44,589 nt of DNA. Source: an uncultured Candidatus Actinomarina sp. Its GTDB lineage: Bacteria; Actinomycetota; Acidimicrobiia; Actinomarinales; Actinomarinaceae. Below the pieces are notes generated by a model, which saw nothing but the letters and a program-made list of their open reading frames with translations, was not told where the DNA came from and ran no database searches. Numbering within the stretch: position 1 is the stretch's first letter; every line of letters starts with the position of its first letter. The position numbers were made by a program, and so were the translations under genes. This document shows positions 28,271-37,359 of the stretch, in pieces. Where the stretch lies: positions 1 to 44,589 of the forward strand of contig CACNFT010000006.1 of assembly GCA_902619825.1 (NCBI GenBank), given 5' to 3'.

Positions 28271-30127
28271 ATGATTAGATCAAGATCTAAGTTTTGGTCT
28301 TTACTTCTTGTGATGGTTCTCGTTCTTGCTGCCTGTGGTGGTGGAGATGATGATACCTCTTCAGAAGAAAGTGAAGAATCAACAACATCGGAGGAAACAG
28401 CCAGTAGTCAAACAACTGTAGCTTCTGATAGTGGTAGTAGTGATGCAGGCTTAACTGGATCAATACTTATCGACGGATCTTCAACTGTTTTCCCTATTAC
28501 ACAAGCTGTAGCAGAAGAATTTACTGCAGTTAACCCAGGTGTAGAAATATCTGTAGGTGTGTCAGGAACCGGTGGAGGATTCAAGAAATTTTGTCCTGGA
28601 GAAACAGATATATCTGATGCTTCAAGACCAATCAAAGATAAAGAAAGAAATCTCTGTTATGAAGGTGGCACAGAGTTCACTGAACTACAAGTCGGTGTAG
28701 ATGCACTTTCTGTTGTTGTTCCAACATCAAATAACTGGGCAACATGTTTAACAGTTGAAGAATTAGGAAAAATCTGGGGTGCAGATAGCACAATAACAAA
28801 CTGGAAAGATGTTAGAGCAGGTTTCCCTGATGTTGCACTAGACCTATATGGTCCAGGTACAGACTCAGGTACATTTGACTTCTTCAATGAAGAAATAACT
28901 GAAGATTTGGGTGGAAGTCGATCAGACTATACAGCATCTGAAGATGACAACGTTCTCGTAAACGGTGTCTCTGGATCAGCTGGTGGATTAGGATACTTTG
29001 GACTCGCATATTATGAAGAGAACAAAGATAAACTAACTGCTGTTGAAGTAGATGCAGGAAAAGGATGTATAGGTCCTGAAGGAGCTTTCTCAGGAACTTA
29101 TGGATTAGCAAGACCATTATTTATATATGTAAATGATGCAAAAGCGAAAGATCCTGTAATCAAAGCTTTCGTTGACTTTTACTTTGACTCACTTGATCCA
29201 ATTGTTGAAGCTGTTGGCTACATACCAATGTTGCCAGATGCAGCTGATAGACAATTAGAATACTGGCAGGTTATATCTGGCGATTCAACCCTCAGTGGAG
29301 AAATTCTTATTGATGGTTCATCGACAGTGTTCCCTGTAACACAAGCCGTTGCTGAAGAGTTTACAGCTATTCATTCAGATGTAGCTATATCAGTCGGTGT
29401 TTCAGGAACTGGTGGAGGATTCAAGAAATTCTGTCCAGGTGAGACAATGATTTCAGACGCGTCACGTCCAATTAAAGATAAAGAAAAAGCACTTTGTGAA
29501 GAAAATGGTGTTGGATACCTTGAAATTCAAGTAGGTATCGATGCACTTTCTGTTGTTGTTCCAACATCAAATAACTGGGCAACATGTTTAACAACTGCTG
29601 AATTAACATCAATCTGGGGTGCAGATAGCACAATAACAAACTGGAAAGATGTTAGAGCAGGTTTCCCTGATGTTGCACTAGACCTATATGGTCCAGGTAC
29701 AGACTCAGGTACATTTGACTTCTTCAATGAAGAGCTTACAGAAGACGCAGGTGGAAGTCGATCAGACTATACAGCATCTGAAGATGACAACGTTCTCGTA
29801 AACGGTGTCGCAGGATCAGCTGGTGGATTAGGATACTTTGGACTCGCATATTATGAAGAGAACAAAGATAAACTAACTGCTGTTGAAGTTGATGCAGGTG
29901 ATGGTTGTCAACCACCAGAAGCAGCTTTTGAAGGAAATTACTTCCTTGCACGTCCGCTATTCATTTATGTAGCTGAAGCTGCAAAAGGAATGTCTCAAGT
30001 TCGTCAATTTGTTGACTTTTATTTCGTAGCAATGGATGCAATTGTCCCAGCAGTGGGATATGTTCCAATGCTTCCAGAACAAAAGATGGCATCATTGATG
30101 GGCTGGTCCGCATTCAGTCGAGGATAA
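28271..30127 (+). CDS. pstS: Phosphate-binding lipoprotein with two tandem PstS domains
   Basis: PstS captures phosphate outside the membrane for the PstCAB transporter. The signal peptide ends in a lipobox LAAC (C22), followed by an acidic Ser/Thr linker to about residue 58. Two complete PstS domains then follow, from [11 protein letters not shown] near residue 63 and again near residue 343, with a period of 280 residues. Each has the phosphate-binding segments [25 protein letters not shown] and [12 protein letters not shown]. Ordinary PstS has a single domain; this 618-residue double form is unusual. The linker between domains is only a few residues ([11 protein letters not shown]). Several stretches of the two halves are identical in DNA. 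A PHO-box-like repeat precedes the gene, and pstCAB follows after a hairpin. Confidence 0.93.
   Translation: MIRSRSKFWSLLLVMVLVLAACGGGDDDTSSEESEESTTSEETASSQTTVASDSGSSDAGLTGSILIDGSSTVFPITQAVAEEFTAVNPGVEISVGVSGTGGGFKKFCPGETDISDASRPIKDKERNLCYEGGTEFTELQVGVDALSVVVPTSNNWATCLTVEELGKIWGADSTITNWKDVRAGFPDVALDLYGPGTDSGTFDFFNEEITEDLGGSRSDYTASEDDNVLVNGVSGSAGGLGYFGLAYYEENKDKLTAVEVDAGKGCIGPEGAFSGTYGLARPLFIYVNDAKAKDPVIKAFVDFYFDSLDPIVEAVGYIPMLPDAADRQLEYWQVISGDSTLSGEILIDGSSTVFPVTQAVAEEFTAIHSDVAISVGVSGTGGGFKKFCPGETMISDASRPIKDKEKALCEENGVGYLEIQVGIDALSVVVPTSNNWATCLTTAELTSIWGADSTITNWKDVRAGFPDVALDLYGPGTDSGTFDFFNEELTEDAGGSRSDYTASEDDNVLVNGVAGSAGGLGYFGLAYYEENKDKLTAVEVDAGDGCQPPEAAFEGNYFLARPLFIYVAEAAKGMSQVRQFVDFYFVAMDAIVPAVGYVPMLPEQKMASLMGWSAFSRG
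28700..29889 (+). repeat. Near-identical 840-base-period duplication within pstS
   Basis: Identical blocks shared by the two halves are 28700-28753 with 29540-29593 (54 bases), 28771-28893 with 29611-29733 (123), 28910-28969 with 29750-29809 (60) and 28973-29049 with 29813-29889 (77). Between and outside these blocks the halves differ clearly, also in protein sequence. Confidence 0.9.
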
Positions 30128-30148
30128 AACTCCTCAATTATTTGTAAA

Positions 30149-30177
30149 TTTGTGAGGGCCTAATTGGCCCTCACAAA
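30149..30177 (+). terminator. Strong hairpin between pstS and pstC
   Basis: TTTGTGAGGGCC (30149-30160) is perfectly complementary to GGCCCTCACAAA (30166-30177) around a TAATT loop, giving a 12-bp stem. No T run follows, so full intrinsic termination is doubtful. It could be a partial terminator or an RNA-stabilising element that raises pstS over pstCAB. Confidence 0.6.
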
Positions 30178-30220
30178 CTACAATTAAAGAAGAATTTAAA
30201 GAAAGAATAAAAAGCAAAAT

Positions 30221-31138
30221 ATGAGTCTACTATCTGAATTATCTCAAACCTCAATGAAACCTTTTGAAAAAGTAGTAAAATTTTTTATAACTGTCTCTGC
30301 TTTTGCAGCAATACTAATATCAATTTCAATTGTTTTTACCTTACTAACTGAAGCCATTAACTTTTTTCAAGATCCAGCTGTAACTTTAAAGGGCTATTTT
30401 ACTGCAACTAGGTGGACACCTACGTTTCAAAATCCTGAGTACGGTGTTATTGTTTTAATCTCTTCAACTCTTTATATTGCGGTTATTGCCTGTCTTATTT
30501 CTTTTCCATTAGGTTTGTTTTCTGCAATTTACCTATCTGAGTTTGCGACAAAAAGAACAAGAAAAGTTATCAAACCAGTTTTAGAAGTTTTGGCTGGAGT
30601 TCCTACAGTGGTATTTGGTTATTTTGCACTTAACTGGATTACGCCAAATATAATTCAAAGATTTATTCCAGGTACCGGTGTATTCAATGCTCTGTCCGCA
30701 GGTATTGCAGTAGGAATAATGATAATACCTACAATTGCCTCAATCTCTGATGATGCCCTTAATGCAGTACCAAACTCTCTAAGGAATGGATCCTTAGCTC
30801 TTGGCTCTACCAGGAGGATCACAGCACTTAAAATTATGTTCCCTGCAGCAATATCTGGAATTATTGCTTCATTTATATTAGGTTTTTCAAGAGCCATAGG
30901 TGAAACAATGATTGTGACTATTGCAGGTGGGCAGTATCCTGAATTAAATTTAGATCCTAGGAGTGCAATGTATACGATCACTTCCTCAATAGTAAACGTA
31001 TCCCTTGGTGATACACCTCATGGCACCACTGCTTATAATGCTTTATTCGCACTTGGAATAACTTTATTTATTATGACTTTTATTTTGAATATAGCTTCTG
31101 ATTATGTCGCTAGAAAGTACAGAAAAGAATATGAGTAA
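30221..31138 (+). CDS. pstC: Phosphate ABC transporter permease PstC
   Basis: PstC is one of the two membrane subunits of the high-affinity phosphate importer. The 305 residues have six predicted spans. The EAA-type loop includes NAVPNSLRNGSLALGSTRRITALKIMFPAA, which contacts PstB, and GFSRAIGETMIVTIAGG. The gene follows the hairpin after pstS, and its end overlaps pstA. Confidence 0.95.
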   Translation: MSLLSELSQTSMKPFEKVVKFFITVSAFAAILISISIVFTLLTEAINFFQDPAVTLKGYFTATRWTPTFQNPEYGVIVLISSTLYIAVIACLISFPLGLFSAIYLSEFATKRTRKVIKPVLEVLAGVPTVVFGYFALNWITPNIIQRFIPGTGVFNALSAGIAVGIMIIPTIASISDDALNAVPNSLRNGSLALGSTRRITALKIMFPAAISGIIASFILGFSRAIGETMIVTIAGGQYPELNLDPRSAMYTITSSIVNVSLGDTPHGTTAYNALFALGITLFIMTFILNIASDYVARKYRKEYE

Positions 31139-32051
31139 CGAAACAATTATAACCGGCAAGAAAGCTGAAAATGCAATAAAGGAGAGTTTGTTTCTGTTCA
31201 CTCTTTATATTTGTGTAACGATTGCTATTTTAACTTTGATGACCTTAATCTATGATGTTCTTTCTACTGGGACTACAAGATTGACATCAGACTACGAGGT
31301 TGGCCTCATTACAAAAATACAAATTGATAACCCGAGAGATTTTTTAACAACTTTAGACTCAAGATATCCAGATAGAGCTGGTATTGGACCTGCTTTTGCT
31401 GGAACATTATGGTTAATGATAATAGTTATTTCTGCAACATTTCCTTTTGGTGCAGGAGCAGCAATATATCTTCAAGAATTTGCTCCAAAAAATAGGCTTA
31501 CAAGATTTATTGAATTAAATCTAACAAACTTGGCTGGAGTTCCATCAGTTATTTATGGTTTACTAGGATTAGCTGTTTTTGTTCGTTTAGCTGGATTTGG
31601 AAGGTCAGTACTTTCAGGAGGTTTAACATTAACGTTATTAATTCTTCCAGTTGTAATCGTAGCATCTAGGGAGGCTCTTAAAGCTGTTCCAGATACAATA
31701 CGCCAGGGTGCATTAGCGCTAGGTTCCACTAAATTTCAAGCAGTTTTTAGGCAGGTTGTTCCCTCTGCAATACCAGGAATGGTTACTGGAATGGTCCTTG
31801 GGCTCTCAAGAGCAATTGGAGAGACCGCACCATTAATTTTTATGGGTGCATTGACTTATGTTAATTATTTTCCAGACACTCCATTAAGTGGGTTTACCGC
31901 TATTCCAATTCAAGTTTATAACTGGGTTGGTTATCCTCAAGCTGAGTGGAAGGAGACAGCTTCCGCTGGAATCATTTTACTTCTAGGTTTATTATTATTT
32001 ATGAATTCAATAGCAATATTTATAAGAAACAGATATGAGAAAGATTTTTAG
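31131..32051 (+). CDS. pstA: Phosphate ABC transporter permease PstA
   Basis: PstA pairs with PstC. It has six predicted spans, NLAGVPSVIYG and the coupling loop KAVPDTIRQGALALGSTKFQAV, followed by GLSRAIGETAPLIFMGA. I prefer the ATG at 31131 (MSNETIIT), which overlaps pstC by eight bases as elsewhere in this operon. An in-frame ATG at 31104 would add nine residues and a longer overlap. Neither has a strong ribosome binding site. Confidence 0.94.
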   Translation: MSNETIITGKKAENAIKESLFLFTLYICVTIAILTLMTLIYDVLSTGTTRLTSDYEVGLITKIQIDNPRDFLTTLDSRYPDRAGIGPAFAGTLWLMIIVISATFPFGAGAAIYLQEFAPKNRLTRFIELNLTNLAGVPSVIYGLLGLAVFVRLAGFGRSVLSGGLTLTLLILPVVIVASREALKAVPDTIRQGALALGSTKFQAVFRQVVPSAIPGMVTGMVLGLSRAIGETAPLIFMGALTYVNYFPDTPLSGFTAIPIQVYNWVGYPQAEWKETASAGIILLLGLLLFMNSIAIFIRNRYEKDF

Positions 32052-32075
32052 TGAAAATCATAAAGGAGAATGAGA

Positions 32076-32885
32076 ATGGAAACTAAAGAAACAGTTCATG
32101 TAAACAATGCAAATGTATTCAATGTAAAAGATGTCTCAGTAAGCTACGGAGAATTCGTAGCTATCAAAAATGTAAATATGGATATCTCTAAAAATAAAAT
32201 TACAGCTTTTATTGGCCCATCTGGTTGTGGAAAGAGTACTTTGATAAGAACATTTAATAGAATGAATGATCTTATATTGGGTGCAAAAGTTAATGGAACA
32301 ATAAATTATCAAGGTGTTGATTTATACGACAAAATGGTTGATCCAGTGCAAGTGAGAAGAAGAATCGGAATGGTTTTTCAAAAACCAAATCCTTTCCCAA
32401 AAACTATCAAAGAAAATATTACCTTTGGGCTTAAAGTCAACAACATGACTGACAATATGGATGAAAGAGTAGAGAGGGCATTAACTCAAGCAGCGTTATG
32501 GGATGAAGTAAAAGATGATTTAAACAAAAATGCATTAGAGCTATCAGGTGGTCAGCAACAAAGATTGTGTATTGCTAGAACAATTGCAGTTGAGCCAGAT
32601 ACAATTTTAATGGATGAGCCTTGCTCTGCATTAGACCCTGTAGCAACAAAAAAAATAGAAGACCTTATGCAAGAGTTAGTGAAAGAGTTTTCAATTCTTA
32701 TTGTTACGCACAATATGCAGCAAGCCTCAAGAGCCTCTGATTATTGTGCATTTTTTACAACTAAAACCTCCGATGATGGCAAAAGAAGAACTGGAGAATT
32801 AGTTGAGTTCAATGAAACGAATACCATGTTTACAAATCCTGATGAGGAATTAACTGAACAATATATATCTGGAAGGTTTGGATGA
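32076..32885 (+). CDS. pstB: Phosphate ABC transporter ATPase PstB
   Basis: PstB powers phosphate import by ATP hydrolysis. Walker A is GPSGCGKST, the signature is LSGGQQQR and Walker B is ILMDEP. The full-length match to PstB includes [15 protein letters not shown]. The start is set by AAAGGAG at 32062-32068: the ATG at 32076 (METKET) is seven bases away, while the in-frame ATG at 32070 is only one base away and unlikely. It ends in an ATGA overlap with phoU. Confidence 0.95.
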   Translation: METKETVHVNNANVFNVKDVSVSYGEFVAIKNVNMDISKNKITAFIGPSGCGKSTLIRTFNRMNDLILGAKVNGTINYQGVDLYDKMVDPVQVRRRIGMVFQKPNPFPKTIKENITFGLKVNNMTDNMDERVERALTQAALWDEVKDDLNKNALELSGGQQQRLCIARTIAVEPDTILMDEPCSALDPVATKKIEDLMQELVKEFSILIVTHNMQQASRASDYCAFFTTKTSDDGKRRTGELVEFNETNTMFTNPDEELTEQYISGRFG

Positions 32886-33523
32886 GTTTACAAGACAAGA
32901 TTGACAATCTTGAGACAGATTTACATTTAATGGCAAGACTTGTACTAGATTCTTTAGTAGATGGCGTAAGAGCTTTAGAGGATAAAGATGTCAATAGAGC
33001 TATAGAAACAATAGAAAAAGATGATGAAATTGATAAATCTTACCTAAATATTGATCAGGACTGGATTGAACTTATGGCCACTGAGCAACTTGTTGCCACT
33101 GACTTAAGACTTTCTACATCTATTTTACAAGCCAGTTTACATTTAGAGCGTCTTGGTGATTTAGCTGTCTATCTTGGAAAAACGACGCAAGAGATTTTTG
33201 ATTCACCTGTACCAGAGTCTATCCATGCAACAGTTGTTGAAATGGGAGATATAGTAATAGACATGGCATCATCAGCTATGGAAAGCTTAAAAACCAGAGA
33301 TAAAGACTTAGCTCTAGTAACGTCTGAAAAAGATAGTCAAGTAAATAGATTATACAACTCAATGCTAGAAGAAGCCCCAAAAATTGCTGGCAATGAAGAT
33401 TTGTATAATGGATTATTTAGACTTGTTACCTGTATGCGAACACTAGAAAGAGGTGGAGATCACGCAGTTGATATTTGTGAGCTCACACACTTTTTGGTTA
33501 CCGGAGAGTTTAAAGAATTTTAA
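32882..33523 (+). CDS. phoU: Phosphate-specific transport regulator PhoU
   Basis: PhoU links the Pst transporter to the histidine kinase and restrains the phosphate response when phosphate is plentiful. The 213 residues form two similar three-helix halves. Each half has the acidic metal-binding type motif ([25 protein letters not shown]). It overlaps pstB by four bases and the response-regulator gene by one base. Confidence 0.94.
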   Translation: MSLQDKIDNLETDLHLMARLVLDSLVDGVRALEDKDVNRAIETIEKDDEIDKSYLNIDQDWIELMATEQLVATDLRLSTSILQASLHLERLGDLAVYLGKTTQEIFDSPVPESIHATVVEMGDIVIDMASSAMESLKTRDKDLALVTSEKDSQVNRLYNSMLEEAPKIAGNEDLYNGLFRLVTCMRTLERGGDHAVDICELTHFLVTGEFKEF

Positions 33524-34215
33524 TGAAGCAAAAAATCCTTTTAGTAGAGGATGAGCATAGTATTGCTGACTCAATATCATACAACTTAAAACAAGAGGGT
33601 TTTTCTGTAACTCATGTTGATGAAGGACCTATTGCGTTAGAGTTATTCCAGGAAGAAGAGTTTAGTTTAATTATTCTTGATTTGATGCTTCCAGAAATTT
33701 CTGGTTTAGATATATGTAGATCGGTTCGTAAAACATCAGATATACCAATAATTATGGTTACTGCTAAAGATAGTGAAGCTGATAGAGTTGCTGGACTTGA
33801 AATCGGTGCTGATGATTATGTTATAAAGCCATTTTCTGTAAGAGAATTATTAAGCAGAGTCAGGGCAGTGCTACGAAGGACAGATATGTCTAAGAATGAA
33901 AAATCATCACAGGTAATAAAAGTTGGAAATATTGAGATAGACATTGGTAAATATGAAGCAAAAGTTAATGATAAACAAATTAATTTGAGACCTCGAGAAT
34001 TTGAACTTCTTTATGCTCTCTGTGAGAATAAAGGTAATTTAATGTCTAGAGAACAAATATTTGATGAAATATGGGGATATACGTTTATAGGTAATTCAAA
34101 AACACTTGATGTACATATACAAAGAATTCGCGAAAAAATTGAGAAAAATCCAAAAGATCCTAAAAAATTAATAACTGTTAGAGGAGTAGGATATAAACTT
34201 GTAGAAGATGAATGA
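33523..34215 (+). CDS. PhoB/RegX3-like response regulator
   Basis: The 230-residue OmpR-family regulator has a receiver domain with the phospho-acceptor D53 (IILDLMLP) and KPFS near residue 102. A winged-helix DNA-binding domain (about 130-228) ends in SKTLDVHIQRIREKI and VRGVGYKL. Its place after phoU and before a kinase gene makes it the likely activator of the phosphate regulon, and the PHO-box-like repeat before pstS its likely target. Start and stop overlap both neighbours. Confidence 0.92.
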   Translation: MKQKILLVEDEHSIADSISYNLKQEGFSVTHVDEGPIALELFQEEEFSLIILDLMLPEISGLDICRSVRKTSDIPIIMVTAKDSEADRVAGLEIGADDYVIKPFSVRELLSRVRAVLRRTDMSKNEKSSQVIKVGNIEIDIGKYEAKVNDKQINLRPREFELLYALCENKGNLMSREQIFDEIWGYTFIGNSKTLDVHIQRIREKIEKNPKDPKKLITVRGVGYKLVEDE

Positions 34216-34903
34216 AAATCAAGAACAAAATATTGAAAAAATAAGAGAAGATTTTGTTGCAAATGCATCTCATGAGTTGAAAACTCCGATAACGTCCATC
34301 CAACTAGCAGCAGAGACAGCATTAAATGCTATAAATGATGGAAATACAGAGGATGGATTAAAGTTTATTAAACAAATTCTTAGAAACAGTGAACGAATGT
34401 CACTCCTTATCAGTGATTTACTTGATTTATCTAAAATTGAGCAAAATGAACCAAATTTAGAAATTTCTGATCTTGAAAATATAGTAAATATGGAAATTTC
34501 ATACTTAAAAGAAAACGATCAAGCCAGACTTAATGCAAACATTGAAAATATTCATATAAATGTTGACCAAGAAGATTTTGCATTAATCGTTCGAAATATA
34601 TTACGTAACGCAGTTACTTATTCTGACCCAGACACTCCTATTGAAGTTCATTTGAAGAAGGATGATGAAGATGTTTTATTCAAAGTAATAGATAAAGGTA
34701 AGGGAATCTCTCAACAAGATCAAGAAAGAATCTTTGAACGATTCTATAGAATTGATAAAGGCAGGTCTAGAAACTTAGGTGGAACAGGAATCGGTCTTTC
34801 AATAGTAAAACATGCAGTTGATAGGAATAACGGGACAATTGAACTAGACAGTTTGCTAGGTGAGGGCACTACTTTTTCAATTAAATTTAAACAAAATGTA
34901 TGA
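34208..34903 (+). CDS. Soluble PhoR-like histidine kinase lacking a sensor domain
   Basis: The 231 residues hold only the kinase core. The HisKA helix has H22 in ANASHELKTPITS. The HATPase domain has RNILRNAVTYSDP, DKGKGIS, ERFYRIDKGRS and GGTGIGLSIVKH. There is no membrane span, PAS or HAMP domain, whereas PhoR/SenX3-type kinases normally have membrane and PAS parts. A stop codon (34202-34204) in the same frame just before the ATG rules out a longer N-terminus. It overlaps the response-regulator gene by eight bases and ppk by four, so it is a coupled partner of that regulator. Input probably comes through PhoU or PstB, which is inference. Confidence 0.9.
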   Translation: MNENQEQNIEKIREDFVANASHELKTPITSIQLAAETALNAINDGNTEDGLKFIKQILRNSERMSLLISDLLDLSKIEQNEPNLEISDLENIVNMEISYLKENDQARLNANIENIHINVDQEDFALIVRNILRNAVTYSDPDTPIEVHLKKDDEDVLFKVIDKGKGISQQDQERIFERFYRIDKGRSRNLGGTGIGLSIVKHAVDRNNGTIELDSLLGEGTTFSIKFKQNV

Positions 34904-36876
34904 CAGATATAGATCTTCTTGATCGTGAATCATCCTGGTTAGAGTTCAACAAAAGAGTATTAACTTTATCAAAAGATAGCAGTGTTCCTTTCAAGGATCG
35001 TTTATTTTTATTCGGTATAACACATTCTAATTTAGATGAGTTTTTTCAGATTCGAATTTCTGGATTGCTTGAAAAAGTTTACGAGACTATTAACCAAAAG
35101 CTGGATGTTTCAATTTCGAAAGAAACATTTGTATATTTTAAAGATATTCTTGAAGAAGCTAAAAAGGAGATGATAAATAGAAACACAGTTTGGAAAGAAT
35201 ATTTTGTAAAAGATCTAGAAAAGCATGGTGTAAATTTTAAGAGGATGAAAGACCTCACTGAATCTGAGCTTGATATATTAGAAGATTATTTTGATAACAA
35301 TATAAAACCCCTCCTTACTCCCTTGGCTGCAGACCCTACACATCCATTTCCATACATTTCTGATTTATCATTGTCTATCGGCGTAGTCATCAAAAACGAA
35401 TTTGAAGATAATCAATTTATACGTATAAAAATCCCAGCAAGTTTAGGTTCATTTGTAAATTTAAATAAGGAACAACTTGTATGGATACATGAATTGATTC
35501 TTCACTATATTGATAAACTGTTTTTTCCACACACAGTTATTGAAAAGTTTTGGTTTAGAACAACTCGTGATGCAGATTTAGAATTTAGAGCAAGTTTAAA
35601 GCGAAATTTTCTGGAAGTTGTAAAAGAGGGATTAGAAAATAGAAAATTAGGAAAAATTGTAAGATTAGAAATCCAAGAGGGAGTTTCAGTAACAACTCAA
35701 AAATACTTAAAAAATAATTTAGAAATAGATTATGACCTTCAAGTTGAATTAAAGGACCCACTTACTAGATTTCAAATTAATTCTTTGATAGACCATATCG
35801 AATTTTCTACAAGTTGGAAATTACATGAGACTGAATTTGAATTTAGCAATGATATGTTTGAAATTATTAAAAATAATGATGTGATGGTACATCATCCTTA
35901 TGATTCATTTGAGAAAACAGTTTTGCGATTTTTAGAAAAAGCATGTTTTGATCCATATGTACGTGCCATAAAAATGACACAATATAGAACTGGTTTAACT
36001 GCTGAAAACGATAAGATAACATCCCTATTAGCAAGTGCAGCGAGAGGAGGTAAACAAGTTGCTGTTTTAGTTGAATTGAGAGCACGGTTCGATGAAGAGC
36101 AAAACATCTCGAATGCTGAATACTTAGAAGAATCAGGTGTTCATGTTACGTATGGAGATCCAAGATATAAAGCTCATACCAAAATGATTTTAGTTGTTCG
36201 TGAAGAAAATAATGAATTAGTACCATATATGCACTTTGGAACAGGTAATTACAATGTTTTAACATCAAAGGGATATGAGGATATTGGCATTTTCACATCT
36301 GATAAAAGTATTGGTAATGATTGTGGAATAGTTTTTAATTCGTTAACTGCTTATGCTGATAGAGAAAATCTTGATGAGTTGCTAGTAGCCCCTGAGTCTT
36401 TAGAGAAAAATATTAACTCATTAATTGAAGAACAAATAGATTTAGGAGAAGAAGGAAAAATTGTTTTAAAATTGAATAATCTTACTGATCCATTAATCAT
36501 ACAAAAATTATATGATGCGGCTAATGCAGGTAATCAGATAAATATTATAGTAAGGGGAATTTGTTGTCTCATACCAATTAAAAATATAAATGTTATTTCT
36601 ATACTTGGTCCTTTTTTAGAACACTCAAGAATATATAAATTTGGAAGATCAGATATAGAAAAAATATATATAGGGTCTGCAGATTTAATGCAAAGAAACT
36701 TAAGACATAGAATTGAAGTATTAGTACCTATAAAAAGCCCGATAATAAAAAAGAAACTCAGTAGTCTCTTAGAAAAATATATAAAGTCTGACAAGTATTC
36801 ATGGACGTTAAAAAATGATGGAACATGGAAAAAATTAGATGGAAACTACAATATCCAAGAGAAGTTAAACAAATAA
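34900..36876 (+). CDS. ppk1: Polyphosphate kinase 1
   Basis: PPK1 reversibly polymerises the gamma phosphate of ATP into polyphosphate. The 658-residue protein has the four-domain layout. The N-terminus reads RESSWLEFNKRVL, THPFPYISDLSLS follows, and the phospholipase-D-like catalytic part has H426 in KAHTKMILV and HFGTGNYN. RNLRHRIEVLVPI supplies the second conserved histidine. It begins in an ATGA overlap with the kinase gene, so polyphosphate synthesis is tied to the phosphate-response genes. Confidence 0.95.
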   Translation: MTDIDLLDRESSWLEFNKRVLTLSKDSSVPFKDRLFLFGITHSNLDEFFQIRISGLLEKVYETINQKLDVSISKETFVYFKDILEEAKKEMINRNTVWKEYFVKDLEKHGVNFKRMKDLTESELDILEDYFDNNIKPLLTPLAADPTHPFPYISDLSLSIGVVIKNEFEDNQFIRIKIPASLGSFVNLNKEQLVWIHELILHYIDKLFFPHTVIEKFWFRTTRDADLEFRASLKRNFLEVVKEGLENRKLGKIVRLEIQEGVSVTTQKYLKNNLEIDYDLQVELKDPLTRFQINSLIDHIEFSTSWKLHETEFEFSNDMFEIIKNNDVMVHHPYDSFEKTVLRFLEKACFDPYVRAIKMTQYRTGLTAENDKITSLLASAARGGKQVAVLVELRARFDEEQNISNAEYLEESGVHVTYGDPRYKAHTKMILVVREENNELVPYMHFGTGNYNVLTSKGYEDIGIFTSDKSIGNDCGIVFNSLTAYADRENLDELLVAPESLEKNINSLIEEQIDLGEEGKIVLKLNNLTDPLIIQKLYDAANAGNQINIIVRGICCLIPIKNINVISILGPFLEHSRIYKFGRSDIEKIYIGSADLMQRNLRHRIEVLVPIKSPIIKKKLSSLLEKYIKSDKYSWTLKNDGTWKKLDGNYNIQEKLNK

Positions 36877-36877
36877 T

Positions 36878-37348
36878 ATGGAATTAGAAAACATAATATT
36901 TATAAGACACGCACATGCCGGGAAAAGGGAAAGATGGTTTGGTGACGATTCTCTAAGACCGCTAAGTGCTAAGGGAAATCTTCAAGCAAATAAAATTGGA
37001 AAAAAATTTAAAGATGTTGCTCCATTATTAATTTTTTCTTCTCCTAAAACTAGATGCACTGAAACAGTAGGAGTATTAAGTCAAAACTCTTCTCAACCAA
37101 TTAACATTTTAGATTCACTCAATGAAAACGGTTCGTTTGAATCCTCCCTAAAGTTTGCACTTGAGCAGAAGATAAAAACTGTAATCCTTTCAACTCATGG
37201 AGATACAATGTACGATTTGTCAAAATATTTAAATAAAAATAAATTAAGCAAAAAAGAAGTTAAAAATTTTGAGGTTCCAAAAGCTGGGTATTGGTGGATA
37301 AAAATAAAAAAAGGAAAATTAAAATCTGCAAAGCTATTTAAAATTTAA
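36878..37348 (+). CDS. SixA-like histidine phosphatase
   Basis: The 156-residue protein is a histidine phosphatase superfamily member with IRHAHAGKRERW (catalytic H11) and STHGDTM with the second histidine. Members include SixA, which dephosphorylates phosphohistidine in phosphotransfer proteins. In other actinobacteria such a domain is fused to a MutT Nudix domain next to ppk; here it stands alone. The substrate is not determined. It begins one base after ppk1. Confidence 0.85.
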   Translation: MELENIIFIRHAHAGKRERWFGDDSLRPLSAKGNLQANKIGKKFKDVAPLLIFSSPKTRCTETVGVLSQNSSQPINILDSLNENGSFESSLKFALEQKIKTVILSTHGDTMYDLSKYLNKNKLSKKEVKNFEVPKAGYWWIKIKKGKLKSAKLFKI

Positions 37349-37359
37349 AAGGATAAATT

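Noticed and set aside
30149-30177. Canonical intrinsic terminator after pstS
   Set aside because: The stem is strong but no T-tract follows; kept as a hairpin of uncertain function.
34208-34903. Kinase gene broken by a frameshift from a longer PhoR
   Set aside because: The upstream sequence is the conserved end of the response regulator, with the usual eight-base overlap, leaving no room for lost sensor domains.
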